Numbered from the stretch's first letter, positions 18,734 to 27,588 are shown. The stretch: 64,000 bases of DNA from Streptomyces sp. NBC_00490 (GCF_036013645.1 NZ_CP107869.1:5208001-5272000); one strand, 5' to 3'. Translations and numbers: made by a program. Notes: a model not told the origin generated them from the letters alone.

Positions 18734-19399
18734 TTACAACTCGGGCGCGCTCACACCCGTACGAGTGAGGGCGTCCACCGCCGCGTCCACCACGGCCTCG
18801 ACATCGGGCAGCCACGGGGAGGCCGAGCCGGGCAGCGGAGCACGCTCCCAGTGGATGGCGCCCCGGCCCGTCTCGGACGGGGGCAGCGCGACATAGCCGC
18901 CCTCGCCGTGGAAGCGCAGGGAGCCGGGGACGAAGTCCTTGGCGTACAGCAGTTCGCCCAACTGCTCCATGGAGTACGGCTTGACGAGGATCGCCCAGCG
19001 GGTGGGCGAGGCGACCACCGGTCCCAGGCGCATGCCCTGGCGGTCGAGGGCGGCCAGCGCCCGGGAGCCCGCGAGGGCCGGCAGGGACACCGCGCAGGGT
19101 GCCGTGCCGCCGGTGGCGAGGACGATCGGCGCGGCGGGCCGGTTGGCCCACCACCAGCGCACCATGCGCGCGTCAGTGGTCGCCGCGAGGAGCCCCGGGT
19201 CGAAGGGGTGCGCGCCGGGGACCGTGCATTCGGGGTCGGGGCAGCTGCAACGGGCCCGACCCTGCGGGTCCGGTGCCGCGCCCGGGAGTACGGGCCACTG
19301 CCATTCCGTCGCGAAGGTCAGGGCCGCGCTGATCAACTCAGGCCCCCCGTCGTTCCGCTTGGACAGGAGCCTGCGTGCCTTTCCGAGGATCTCGCGCAT
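18734..19399 (-). CDS. degenerate prim-pol-like protein
   Basis: A 221-residue protein of the same broad family as the orphan prim-pol in this window: it shares the opening CSCPDPECTVPGAHPFDPG cysteine cluster and the RMVRWWWANRPAAPIVLATG helix-strand unit. Where the catalytic DxD should be it reads PCAVSLPALAG, and the later His motif is RWAILVKP, so polymerase activity is probably lost. ATG 19399 lies about 10 nt after AAAGGAA. It probably has a structural or regulatory role. The 19400-19967 interval between it and the SpoIIE gene is non-coding apart from the leader ORF. Confidence 0.72.
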   Translation of the reverse strand: MREILGKARRLLSKRNDGGPELISAALTFATEWQWPVLPGAAPDPQGRARCSCPDPECTVPGAHPFDPGLLAATTDARMVRWWWANRPAAPIVLATGGTAPCAVSLPALAGSRALAALDRQGMRLGPVVASPTRWAILVKPYSMEQLGELLYAKDFVPGSLRFHGEGGYVALPPSETGRGAIHWERAPLPGSASPWLPDVEAVVDAAVDALTRTGVSAPEL

Positions 19400-19967
19400 G
19401 AGCGCTCGTTCCTTTCCGTTGCACCGCTGGCAACACCGTGGGCCACATCACACCATGTGTCGATCACTGCACTGTGCGTACCTGTTGGCGCATCACACCC
19501 CTGTCAGAGACAAGGGGAACCCCTATGGGTCGAGCGTTGGCTGCGTCCACGGCAGCCTGACCCACACTGCGTCTATCAAAAGCATGGGCGTGGCGTGGGG
19601 GTGGCGAAGTCTGGCGTTTTGCCGTCCCGCGTGTTTCTCCTCGCCTCCGCCACGGAGGATGGGGCACGGTCGTCGGTGGTTAAGACGCCCGGGTCCGTCA
19701 CCAGGTTCCGGGTGGATGTCAACCACCCCTGGTCTTCTCCGAGTACGTACCCATCACGACCGCTGTGACGCTCAGTGGAGCAAGGCCAGTCGACCGCAAT
19801 AACGTGTTACCCGAGTCAGTTTTAAGCCAACTTTGCTTTTCGGCAAGAGGTACACCGGTGACCCACGGACACCAGGAATCCCGGCAGGACAATGCTGGAC
19901 ATCCCCTCACGAGTGCGTGTACATGTGGAGACACCGCTAGCGGCGCAGAATGACATGGGGGTTTGCG
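19400..19967. other. long divergent intergenic region
   Basis: It separates the prim-pol-like and SpoIIE-like genes. It contains an imperfect palindrome, GTTGCACCGCTGGCAAC (near 19430), and several AT-richer patches (19575-19590 and 19795-19850) where promoters may lie. I see no RNA gene or credible protein gene. Confidence 0.4.
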
Positions 19968-20012
19968 ATGCTTTTGAGCAATACGCACCGGTCGGAAAGC
20001 CGGACGCCATGA
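19968..20012 (+). CDS. 14-residue leader ORF coupled to the SpoIIE-like gene
   Basis: ATG 19968 follows GGGGGT with 6-nt spacing and encodes MLLSNTHRSESRTP. Its TGA (20010-20012) overlaps the ATG at 20009 of the SpoIIE-like gene as ATGA. This gives the downstream gene a translational entry it otherwise lacks. It could also be chance, since the ORF is short. Confidence 0.45.
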   Translation: MLLSNTHRSESRTP

Positions 20013-21412
20013 ACGCCCCTCACCCTCCGAAAGTGGCCGGAATCGATTCAACGGTTCCCTCGCCCGCACACACTGTCGCGCCCGCGCCCGCCGTCCCGGG
20101 CACCTCTCCGGTCCCGCCACCGACCGCTCCGAACGCCCCGAGCGCCCTGCTCCAGGACCGGCTCGCAGGCTGGGTCTCCGACCTCACGACCCTGCACGAA
20201 CTCACGGAACGTCTGGCCCGCACGGACACACTGCAGGATGCCCTGACCGAACTCCTGCGCGCCGGAGCCGCCCTGGTGGGCGCCCGGCGCGGCCTCGTCG
20301 TCCTGGAGCCGGACGACGGACTCGGACCCGACACCACGATCGGCCTGGGCCTGGCCCGGGCCGATCTCGGTCACATCGAGACCGTGCCGCGCAGTGCGAT
20401 GTCGTACGGCAGGATCCTCGACGGACTGCCGGGCGCCGACGGCGAGATCGCCGAGCCGGACCTGTTCGCCGAGGACGGCCTCGACCCGCGGCACCGCGAG
20501 GTGGCCGCCCGCCTCGGCTACGCGGCGTGCTACGCGCTGCCGCTCTCCTCCGACGCCGCGGGCCGCCTCGGCGCCGCCGTGTGGCTGTACGACGAGCCGG
20601 CCGAACCGGACGAGCGCCGACGCCACCTCGTCGGCCTGTACGCGCGTCACGCGACCGAGTACCTGGCACGCCTGCTCGAAGTCGAGCGCACGCGCGCGTG
20701 CATGGCGACGATGGCGGAGGAGCTGCTGCCGTCCCGGCTCCCCCGCGTCGCCGGTGTGCGGCTCGCCGTCCGGCACCGCACCGGCCCGCGCGGCGGCGGC
20801 GACTGGTACGACGCCCTGCCGCTGCCCGACGCCGCGCTCGGTCTCGCGGTGGGCTCGGTCACCGGATCCGGCCCGAGCGCGATCGCCGCGATGGGCCGGC
20901 TGAGAGCCAGCCTGAGGGCGTACGCCGTGATGGAGGGCGAGGACCCCGTCGCCGTCCTGTCCGACCTGGAGCTGCTGCTGCGGCTCACCGAACCGGCCCG
21001 CTCCGCGACCGCCCTGTTCGCCTACTGCGAGCCCGCGCTGCGCAAGATCACGCTGGCCGGTGCCGGGCACTGCCCGCCGCTGCTGGTCGGGGAGCGGCGC
21101 ACGGAGTTCGTGGAGACGTCCGTGTCGGCGCCGCTCGGGATGCTCGCCTGCTGGGAGGCGCCCAGCGTGGAGCTGGAGGCCGAGCCGGGAGAGACGGTTC
21201 TGCTGTACACCGACGGGCTGCTGCACCGGACCGGCGACCCCACCGACCGCGCCTTCGCACGGCTGCACTCGGCGGCGGCCGGGGTGCCGAAGGCGCTGCG
21301 GCACGACCCGGACGCGATCGCCGACCACGTCCTGCGCACCGTCCTGCCGGACGGGCTCGACGCGGCGGACTCCGAGGAGGACGTCGTCCTGCTCGCCGCG
21401 CACTTCGAGTAG
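20009..21412 (+). CDS. GAF-SpoIIE (PP2C-type) phosphatase-like protein
   Basis: A 467-residue protein: a Pro-rich N-terminus, a GAF domain (about 55-200) and a SpoIIE/RsbU PP2C domain (about 235-465). The first metal site is kept (GGDWYDALPL), as are YTDGLLHR and the terminal EDVVLLAA. However, the usual GDVxGHG motif reads VGSVTGSG, so one metal-binding Asp is Ser. Activity may therefore be altered or lost. I choose ATG 20009, overlapping the leader ORF stop; an upstream ATG at 19892 has no ribosome site. Two RsbW-like kinases in the window are possible partners, although neither is linked. Confidence 0.85.
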   Translation: MNAPHPPKVAGIDSTVPSPAHTVAPAPAVPGTSPVPPPTAPNAPSALLQDRLAGWVSDLTTLHELTERLARTDTLQDALTELLRAGAALVGARRGLVVLEPDDGLGPDTTIGLGLARADLGHIETVPRSAMSYGRILDGLPGADGEIAEPDLFAEDGLDPRHREVAARLGYAACYALPLSSDAAGRLGAAVWLYDEPAEPDERRRHLVGLYARHATEYLARLLEVERTRACMATMAEELLPSRLPRVAGVRLAVRHRTGPRGGGDWYDALPLPDAALGLAVGSVTGSGPSAIAAMGRLRASLRAYAVMEGEDPVAVLSDLELLLRLTEPARSATALFAYCEPALRKITLAGAGHCPPLLVGERRTEFVETSVSAPLGMLACWEAPSVELEAEPGETVLLYTDGLLHRTGDPTDRAFARLHSAAAGVPKALRHDPDAIADHVLRTVLPDGLDAADSEEDVVLLAAHFE

Positions 21413-21512
21413 TGCCGCGGGTAGCTCTCGGTAACAGGTCCAACGGCCCTGGGCCCCCTTCCGTACGACCGTACGATGGACGGGGTCCAGTGCCGTATCT
21501 AGGAGGATGACC

Positions 21513-22970
21513 GTGGCCGAGGAGCTCAACCCGGAGACCCCGGAAGAGACCGAAGAGCCGATCAAACAGCGGAAGAACGGGCTGTACCCGGGCGTGTCCG
21601 ACGAGCTGGCCGAGAGCATGAAGTCCGGCTGGGCCGACACGGAGCTGCACGACCTGCGGCCGATCCCCCAGGCCGCCGAGACCGCCGCCCGCCGTGCCGC
21701 GCTGTCCGCGCGTTTCCCGGGCGAGCGTCTGGTGATCCCCGCGGGCAACCTGAAGACCCGCTCGAACGACACGGAGTACCCCTTCCGGGCCTCCGTCGAG
21801 TACGCGTACCTCACCGGCAACCAGACCGAGGACGGCGTGCTCGTCCTGGAGCCGGCCTCCGAGGGTCACAAGGCGACGATCTACCTGCTGCCGCGTTCCG
21901 ACCGCGAGAACGGCGAGTTCTGGCTGTCCGGGCAGGGCGAGCTGTGGGTCGGCCGCCGGCACTCCCTGGCGGAGTCCGAGGCGCTGTACGGCATCGCCGC
22001 CTCCGATGTGCGCGAGCTGCCGGACGCGCTGCGCGAGGCGACCGGTCCGGTGCGGGTCGTACGCGGGTTCGACGCCGGGATCGAAGCGGCGCTGACCGAC
22101 AAGGTCACCGCCGAGCGCGACGAGGAGCTGCGGGTCTTCCTCTCCGAGGCGCGGCTGGTCAAGGACGAGTTCGAGATCGGCGAGCTGCAGAAGGCGGTCG
22201 ACTCGACCGTGCGCGGCTTCGAGGACGTCGTCCGCGTGCTCGACAAGGCCGAGGCGACCTCCGAGCGGTACATCGAGGGCACGTTCTTCCTCCGCGCGCG
22301 CGTCGAGGGCAACGACGTCGGCTACGGCTCCATCTGCGCCGCCGGTCCGCACGCCTGCACCCTGCACTGGGTGCGCAACGACGGGCCCGTGCGCTCCGGG
22401 GACCTGCTCCTGCTGGACGCCGGCGTCGAGACGCACACGCTGTACACCGCCGACGTCACGCGCACGCTGCCGATCAACGGCACGTACACGGAGATCCAGA
22501 AGAAGGTCTACGACGCCGTCTACGAGGCCCAGGAGGCCGGTATCGCGGCAGTGCGCCCCGGTGGCAAGTACCGCGACTTCCACGACGCCGCGCAGCACGT
22601 GCTGGCCGAGAAGCTCGTCGAGTGGGGCCTGGTCGAGGGGCCCGTCGAGCGGGTGCTGGAGCTCGGGTTGCAGCGGCGCTGGACCCTGCACGGGACCGGG
22701 CACATGCTCGGCATGGACGTCCATGACTGCGCCGCGGCGCGCACCGAGACGTATGTCGAGGGCACGCTGGAGCCGGGGATGGTGCTGACGGTCGAGCCCG
22801 GGCTGTACTTCCAGGCCGACGATCTGACGGTGCCGGAGGAATACCGGGGTATCGGTGTGCGGATCGAGGACGACATCCTCGTGACGGAGCACGGGAACCG
22901 GAATCTGTCTGCCGGGCTTCCCCGGCGGTCGGACGAGGTCGAGAGCTGGATGGCCTCGCTGAAGGGCTGA
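21513..22970 (+). CDS. pepP: Xaa-Pro aminopeptidase (aminopeptidase P, M24B)
   Basis: A 485-residue cytoplasmic metallopeptidase that removes N-terminal residues before proline. An N-terminal creatinase-like domain (AMP_N, about 45-190) leads into the pita-bread fold with the metal ligands visible: Asp in LLDAGVE and TADVTRTLP, His in TGHMLGMDVHD, Glu in VEPGLYF and the final Glu in GVRIEDDI. I use GTG 21513, 6 nt after AGGAGG; ATG 21507 abuts the ribosome site. A GTAC-GACC-GTAC palindrome lies upstream near 21463. A hairpin terminator follows. Confidence 0.94.
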   Translation: MAEELNPETPEETEEPIKQRKNGLYPGVSDELAESMKSGWADTELHDLRPIPQAAETAARRAALSARFPGERLVIPAGNLKTRSNDTEYPFRASVEYAYLTGNQTEDGVLVLEPASEGHKATIYLLPRSDRENGEFWLSGQGELWVGRRHSLAESEALYGIAASDVRELPDALREATGPVRVVRGFDAGIEAALTDKVTAERDEELRVFLSEARLVKDEFEIGELQKAVDSTVRGFEDVVRVLDKAEATSERYIEGTFFLRARVEGNDVGYGSICAAGPHACTLHWVRNDGPVRSGDLLLLDAGVETHTLYTADVTRTLPINGTYTEIQKKVYDAVYEAQEAGIAAVRPGGKYRDFHDAAQHVLAEKLVEWGLVEGPVERVLELGLQRRWTLHGTGHMLGMDVHDCAAARTETYVEGTLEPGMVLTVEPGLYFQADDLTVPEEYRGIGVRIEDDILVTEHGNRNLSAGLPRRSDEVESWMASLKG

Positions 22971-22982
22971 GGGTGGAGTGAT

Positions 22983-23013
22983 GGCCGGGTACCAACGGGG
23001 TACCCGGCCCTTT
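22983..23013 (+). terminator. rho-independent terminator after pepP
   Basis: Perfect 11-bp arms, GGCCGGGTACC (22983-22993) and GGTACCCGGCC (22999-23009), with a 5-nt loop and a CTTTCG tail start 12 nt after the stop codon. Confidence 0.9.
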
Positions 23014-23065
23014 CGTTGCGGTCTGCGGGGTTGTGGGGGCTTGTCGCGCCCCTAGGGGGGTTGAT

Positions 23066-24415
23066 GTGGACCTGCATATCGAGCTTGGGTCTGTCGAGGG
23101 GCGGCGGGCCGGGCTTGAGCGTGCCTTGCGGGATGCCGTGCGGGACGGGCGGCTGGCTCCCGGGGCTCGGCTGCCTGCCACTCGGCGGCTGGCCGCCGAA
23201 CTCGGTGTCTCGCGCGGGACCGTGAAATCGGCGTACGACCAGCTCGTCGCAGAGGGATACCTGACCGCTCGGCAAGGGTCGGGAACCCAGGCCGCCGCCC
23301 TGCCGGCAGCGAGCCAGGACGCCCCCGAAGCCGCCTCACGCACGCGTGCGCCCCGTTTCGATCTGCGGCCCGGTAGTCCGGACGTCGGGACGTTCCCGGC
23401 GGCGGCCTGGCTGCGGGCGCTGCGGCGGGCGATCGCGACGGCGCCCTCACTGGCGTACGACTACGGCGATCCGCGCGGGCGCATCGAGCTGCGGACCGCG
23501 CTGTCCGGGTACCTGGGGCGGGCGCGAGGGGTCATCGCGCCCCCTGAGCGGATCGTGATCACGTCCGGGTACGTGCAGGGGCTCGCCCTCCTCACGCGCG
23601 TGCTCGACGGGGGCGAGATCGCCATGGAGGATCCGGGGCTGCCCTTCCACCGGGAGGTCGTGCGGCGTGGCGGCGGGAGCGTGGTGCCCGTGCCGGTCGA
23701 CGAGAGGGGCGCCTGTGCCGACGGGCTGGGGGACTGCGGAGCCGTCGTGCTCACTCCCGCGCACCAGTACCCGACCGGGGTGACGTTGCATCCCGCGCGG
23801 CGGCGGGCGTTCAGCGACTGGGCACGCGCGCGTGGCGGGCTGCTCGTCGAGGACGACTACGACGGGGAGTTCCGCTACGACCGGCAGCCCGTCGGCGCGC
23901 TGCAGGGGATGGCGCCGGGGCATGTCGTGTATCTCGGCACCGCCTCCAAGACGCTGGGGCCCGCGCTGCGGCTCGGGTGGATGGTGCTGCCGCCGCACCT
24001 GGTCGACGCGGTCGCCGACGCCAAGCTGCACAGCGATCACCACACCGAGTCCATCGGGCAGTTGGCGCTCGCCGAGCTCATCCAGAGTCATGCGTACGAC
24101 CGTCATGTGCGCGCCTGCCGGCTGCGGTACCGGCGGCGCCGGGACCAGTTGCTGCACCGGCTCGGGGAGCGGCGGCCGGTGCGGGGGATCGCGGCCGGGC
24201 TGCACGCGCTGGTGGAGGTCGCCGACGAGAAGGAGGCCGTGGCGCGGGCGGAGGCGGCGGGTCTCGCCGTGGGGCGCCTGGGAGACCACTGGCACGCGCC
24301 GGACGCCGAGGGGCGGCCTCAGGGGCTCGTGGTGGGGTACGGGACGCCGCGGGAGCGTGTGTATCCGGAGGCGCTGGAGACGCTGGGGACGGTGCTGGAC
24401 GGATTGGGCCAATAA
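23066..24415 (+). CDS. MocR/PdxR-type GntR regulator with aminotransferase-like domain
   Basis: A 449-residue regulator. A GntR winged helix (about 12-75; ATRRLAAELGVSRGTVKSAY) is joined by a linker to a fold-type I aminotransferase domain that binds PLP; the Schiff-base Lys is in GTASKTLGPALRLG (near 295). GTG 23066 follows a G-run ribosome site. Members usually control PLP or amino-acid metabolism, but here the only linked gene is an MFS transporter 55 bp downstream. Direct repeats between the two (24430-24450) may be its operator. Confidence 0.88.
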   Translation: MDLHIELGSVEGRRAGLERALRDAVRDGRLAPGARLPATRRLAAELGVSRGTVKSAYDQLVAEGYLTARQGSGTQAAALPAASQDAPEAASRTRAPRFDLRPGSPDVGTFPAAAWLRALRRAIATAPSLAYDYGDPRGRIELRTALSGYLGRARGVIAPPERIVITSGYVQGLALLTRVLDGGEIAMEDPGLPFHREVVRRGGGSVVPVPVDERGACADGLGDCGAVVLTPAHQYPTGVTLHPARRRAFSDWARARGGLLVEDDYDGEFRYDRQPVGALQGMAPGHVVYLGTASKTLGPALRLGWMVLPPHLVDAVADAKLHSDHHTESIGQLALAELIQSHAYDRHVRACRLRYRRRRDQLLHRLGERRPVRGIAAGLHALVEVADEKEAVARAEAAGLAVGRLGDHWHAPDAEGRPQGLVVGYGTPRERVYPEALETLGTVLDGLGQ

Positions 24416-24429
24416 GAGGGGCGACTATT

Positions 24430-24463
24430 GGGTCTGCAGTGGGGTCCAGTTTCCTTCTACCGT
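24430..24463 (+). promoter_or_regulatory. direct repeats and leaderless promoter for the MFS gene
   Basis: GGGTCTGCAGT (24430-24440) and GGGTCCAGT (24442-24450) form a near direct repeat just before a -10-like TACCGT (24458-24463), which is 7 nt from the ATG at 24471. MocR regulators often bind direct repeats, so this is a candidate site for the upstream gene product. Confidence 0.5.
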
Positions 24464-24470
24464 CGTAGAC

Positions 24471-25697
24471 ATGACGAACTCCCTCGTCCCGCCCGCGGGG
24501 CCGCGACGCGTCCTGGCCCTGGCCCAGTTGACCAATGCCGTCGGTGACGGCGCCTACCTCGTGACCTCCGCGTTCTACTTCACCCACGTCGTCGGGCTCT
24601 CTCCCGCGCGCGTGGGGCTCGGGCTGACCGTCGGGTGGGCGGTCGGGTCGGTGGCGGGCGTGCCGCTGGGGCGGCTCGCGGACCGGCGCGGGGCGCGCGG
24701 TACGGCCGTGCTGCTGGCGCTGGCGGCGGGGCTCGCGGTGGCGTCGTTCCTGTTCGTCCGCGGGTTCCTGCCGTTCGTCGCGATCGCGTGCGCGTACGCC
24801 GCCGCGCAGTCGGGGCTGGCCGCGGCCCGGCAGACACTGCTGGCGGGGCTGGTGCCCGCCGGGGAGCGGACCGGAGCGCTGGCGTATCTCCAGTCGGCGT
24901 TCAACGCCGGGCTCGCGGTGGGTGCGGGGCTGGGCGGGCTGGCGATCCAGGCCGGGACGCGGGAGGCGTATCTGGCGGTGTTCGCGATGGACGCGGTGAC
25001 GTTCGCGGTGTGTGCGGGGGTGCTGCTGCGGCTGCCGTCGGTGGCGCCGGTGGCTGTGCGGAAACGTCACGGCCTCGGTGTCGTACGGGATCGCCGCTAT
25101 GTCGCCGTCACGGCCCTCAACACCGTCCTGCTGCTGCGGATGCCGCTGCTCAGCCTCGGGCTGCCGCTGTGGATCGCCGAGCGGACGCAGGCGCCGACCT
25201 GGCTGGTGTCCGCGCTGTTCGTGCTCAACACCGGGGCCGTGATGGCCTTCCAGGTACGGATGGCGCGCGGTGTCACGGGGATCGGGTCGGCGGTCGGCGC
25301 GGTGCGGCGGGCGGGGTGGGTCATGCTCGCGGCGTGCGCGGTGTTCGCGCTGTCGGCCGGTGCGTCGCCGTGGGTCGCCGCCGGGGTGCTGGTGGCCGGG
25401 GCGGTCCTCCAGGTCGTCGCGGAGATGGGGCAGTCGGCCGGGTCATGGCAGCTGTCCTTCGATCTGGCCCCGGCCGACCGGGTGGGTGAGTACCAGGGGT
25501 TCTTCGGGACGGGCGTGACCGTGGCGCGGACGCTGGGTCCGCTCGTGGTGACCACGCTGCTGATCGGCTGGGGGACGGCGGGCTGGCTGCTGCTGGGAGG
25601 GGTGACGCTGCTGGCGTCGTACGCCATGGGTCCGGCGGCGCGCCGGGGCACCGCCTCCCAGCGGGAGGTCAGGCAGCGGCCCGTGCTCGTGAACTGA
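24471..25697 (+). CDS. MFS transporter (probable drug/metabolite exporter)
   Basis: A 408-residue inner-membrane protein with about 12 hydrophobic helices in two halves. The cytoplasmic loop after helix 2 carries a motif-A-like GRLADRRGARG. No ribosome site precedes the ATG; a TACCGT box 7 nt upstream predicts a leaderless mRNA. It probably forms a unit with the MocR regulator. The stop lies inside the 3' end of the convergent CitG-like gene (29-bp overlap). The substrate is unknown. Confidence 0.88.
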   Translation: MTNSLVPPAGPRRVLALAQLTNAVGDGAYLVTSAFYFTHVVGLSPARVGLGLTVGWAVGSVAGVPLGRLADRRGARGTAVLLALAAGLAVASFLFVRGFLPFVAIACAYAAAQSGLAAARQTLLAGLVPAGERTGALAYLQSAFNAGLAVGAGLGGLAIQAGTREAYLAVFAMDAVTFAVCAGVLLRLPSVAPVAVRKRHGLGVVRDRRYVAVTALNTVLLLRMPLLSLGLPLWIAERTQAPTWLVSALFVLNTGAVMAFQVRMARGVTGIGSAVGAVRRAGWVMLAACAVFALSAGASPWVAAGVLVAGAVLQVVAEMGQSAGSWQLSFDLAPADRVGEYQGFFGTGVTVARTLGPLVVTTLLIGWGTAGWLLLGGVTLLASYAMGPAARRGTASQREVRQRPVLVN

Positions 25698-26511
25698 CCG
25701 TCGCCGGTAGCGAGTCCAGGAACAGGGCCCCCGCGAGCAGCCCCGCGCTGCCACGGGGGCTCCACGCGCGCGCGTGAAGGTCCTCGTCGAAGGCGGCCAG
25801 GGCCGCGGCACCGGCCTCGGTGGACGTGCCGCCGGCCTCCAGGACGCCGCGGGCGCCCGCCTGGACGTGACGCAGACCGAGCGGCCCCGCGGTGTACAGG
25901 AGTTCGGTGTCCTGGAGGGTGGACATCACGGTGAGCAGGGCGTCGAGCCGGGCCTCGGCCTCGGTGGCGCCTGCCGCGCGCGCGGCGGCCAGGGCCCCCA
26001 CGGCCCGCCGTACGTGCGGGAATCCGGCCCGGGCCTCGCCCCGCGCCCCGGCGGCGCCGTACTTCGCCGACACCGACGAGCCGTGGGAGGGCTTGCGCGG
26101 GGCACGCTTGTCGGTGTGCCGGGCGATGCCCTTGGCGGTCGCGGTGATGTCGGTGGCCACGGCTCGGGGGTCCAGGGCGGCCGCGGCGACCAGCAGGCCG
26201 AGGGCCCACGTGGCGCCGCGGTGGCCGCCGCCCGCGAGGCCCACCGAGTGCTCGGTGCAGCGGCCGATCGCGCCGAGTTCGGTACGGAGTGCGGGGGTGG
26301 GTTCGCCGGTGCGGCGGGCGGCGGCGGCCATCGCCGCGAGGCCGGGCACGAGTGCCTTGGCCGACCAGCGCAGGGAGCAGTGGTCCCGGCGGGTGACGCG
26401 GGCGTCGAGGTCACGCGGATCGGGCAGTCCCGGCTTGGGAGCCAGGGCCAGCTGCCCGGTCAGCGCGGTCACGGCGGCCTGCGCCAGCGCTTCGTCCTCG
26501 CGGCTGCTCAT
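25669..26511 (-). CDS. triphosphoribosyl-dephospho-CoA synthase-like (CitG/MdcB family)
   Basis: A 280-residue all-alpha protein of the CitG/MdcB family, which makes the prosthetic-group precursor of citrate lyase or malonate decarboxylase. Family blocks are visible: GGGHRGATWALGLL, SVSAKYGAAGARGEARAGFP and SPRGSAGLLAGALFLD. The block usually reading DTNLLHRGG is DTELLYTAG, a possible sign of changed function. No citrate lyase or malonate decarboxylase genes lie nearby, so the partner is elsewhere or absent. Its last 29 bp overlap the MFS gene tail to tail. Confidence 0.75.
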   Translation of the reverse strand: MSSREDEALAQAAVTALTGQLALAPKPGLPDPRDLDARVTRRDHCSLRWSAKALVPGLAAMAAAARRTGEPTPALRTELGAIGRCTEHSVGLAGGGHRGATWALGLLVAAAALDPRAVATDITATAKGIARHTDKRAPRKPSHGSSVSAKYGAAGARGEARAGFPHVRRAVGALAAARAAGATEAEARLDALLTVMSTLQDTELLYTAGPLGLRHVQAGARGVLEAGGTSTEAGAAALAAFDEDLHARAWSPRGSAGLLAGALFLDSLPATVSSRARAAA

Positions 26512-26520
26512 GGCCGTACC

Positions 26521-27465
26521 TTACGAGGAGGCCGAGGCCGACGGGGAGGCACTTCCGGTCGGGGCGCCGCTCGGCGGAGTGCCCGTCGGTGCGTCGCTCG
26601 GCGGGGTGCCGCCGCCACCGCCGCTGCCCGCGTCGGTGCTCTCGGCGTCGGGGTCGATGCCGAGGGTCAGGAAGCCCTTGTAGCCCTTGGAGGGGTCCTT
26701 TTTGTGGACGGCCTTGAGGGTGAGCAGGCCGCTGGAGGCGCCGCCGCCGTCGTACACCATGTCGTTGTCGAGGGTGGTGTAGCTGCCGGAGTGCCGGGAG
26801 TAGGGCTCCAGCGTGAAGATCTCCTCGGCGACGGTGTCGTCGAAGAAGAACTGGCCGGTGTAATTGACCTTGCCGCCCTCGTAGGTGCCGTCCTCCTTCT
26901 CGCCCCCGGTGTGGACTTTGACGTGGATGTGGCAGGTGCGCGGGGTGTACCAGCCGGGGAAGATCGTCTCGAACTTGACGACCCCGTTGCCGTTGGCGAT
27001 CTGGTAACCGCGCAGGTAGGTCCGGTCGTCGGCGGTCGAACCGTCCTCGCTCTCGGCGGGGGCGGAGCCGCCGGGGTTGGCGGTGGTGTAGCCGGAGTAG
27101 TAGCCCCAGGCGTCGCAGTGCCAGATCTCCACGGCCGCGCCGGGGACCGGGGTGCAGCCGTCGGTGGCGTCGACGACCGTGAGGCGCAGGGTCAGCGGGA
27201 CGCCGGTCTTGCCCTCGGTGATGTCTTTTCTGACCAGGGCGCCGTCGAGGTAGTACGGACCTTCGGTGACGCTCGTCATGAGCGTCATGCACTCGCTGCC
27301 GGTGCTGCCGGCGGATGCCGAGGCCGTCGCGTCGGCGGTGGTGGCGTCGTCGGCGAAGGCCGACTGGTAGCCGGCGACGGCGAGGCCGCCCGCGGCGACC
27401 GTGCCGCCCGTCACGGCGATGGCGCGGCGCCTGGTGATCGTCTTGTTCCGGTGGTTTCCCGTCAT
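26521..27465 (-). CDS. Tat-secreted intradiol dioxygenase-like protein
   Basis: A 314-residue exported protein. The N-terminus has a Tat-type signal (TRRRAIAVTGG, hydrophobic stretch, AFA-D). The catalytic fold resembles protocatechuate/catechol dioxygenases: EGPYYLDG, AVEIWHCDAWGYYSG, the Tyr ligand in DRTYLRGYQ, PGWYTPRTCHIHVKV with the His ligands, and ARG in TPR. A low-complexity Pro/Ser/Gly tail with TPPSxAPTG repeats ends it. Ordinary intradiol enzymes are cytoplasmic, so an extracellular target such as lignin-derived or polyphenolic material is inferred. Confidence 0.85.
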   Translation of the reverse strand: MTGNHRNKTITRRRAIAVTGGTVAAGGLAVAGYQSAFADDATTADATASASAGSTGSECMTLMTSVTEGPYYLDGALVRKDITEGKTGVPLTLRLTVVDATDGCTPVPGAAVEIWHCDAWGYYSGYTTANPGGSAPAESEDGSTADDRTYLRGYQIANGNGVVKFETIFPGWYTPRTCHIHVKVHTGGEKEDGTYEGGKVNYTGQFFFDDTVAEEIFTLEPYSRHSGSYTTLDNDMVYDGGGASSGLLTLKAVHKKDPSKGYKGFLTLGIDPDAESTDAGSGGGGGTPPSDAPTGTPPSGAPTGSASPSASASS

Positions 27466-27588
27466 GACCGGGAAGGTAGGGACGGTGTCCGTCAGGGAGG
27501 TGGGGGGAGGCTGAGAGCCGCCTGTGAATGCTGAGGAAGCTGAAGGTCCGCGTCTTCGCGCGTGGAGAAGTCCTCGGGGCGGCGGGCG

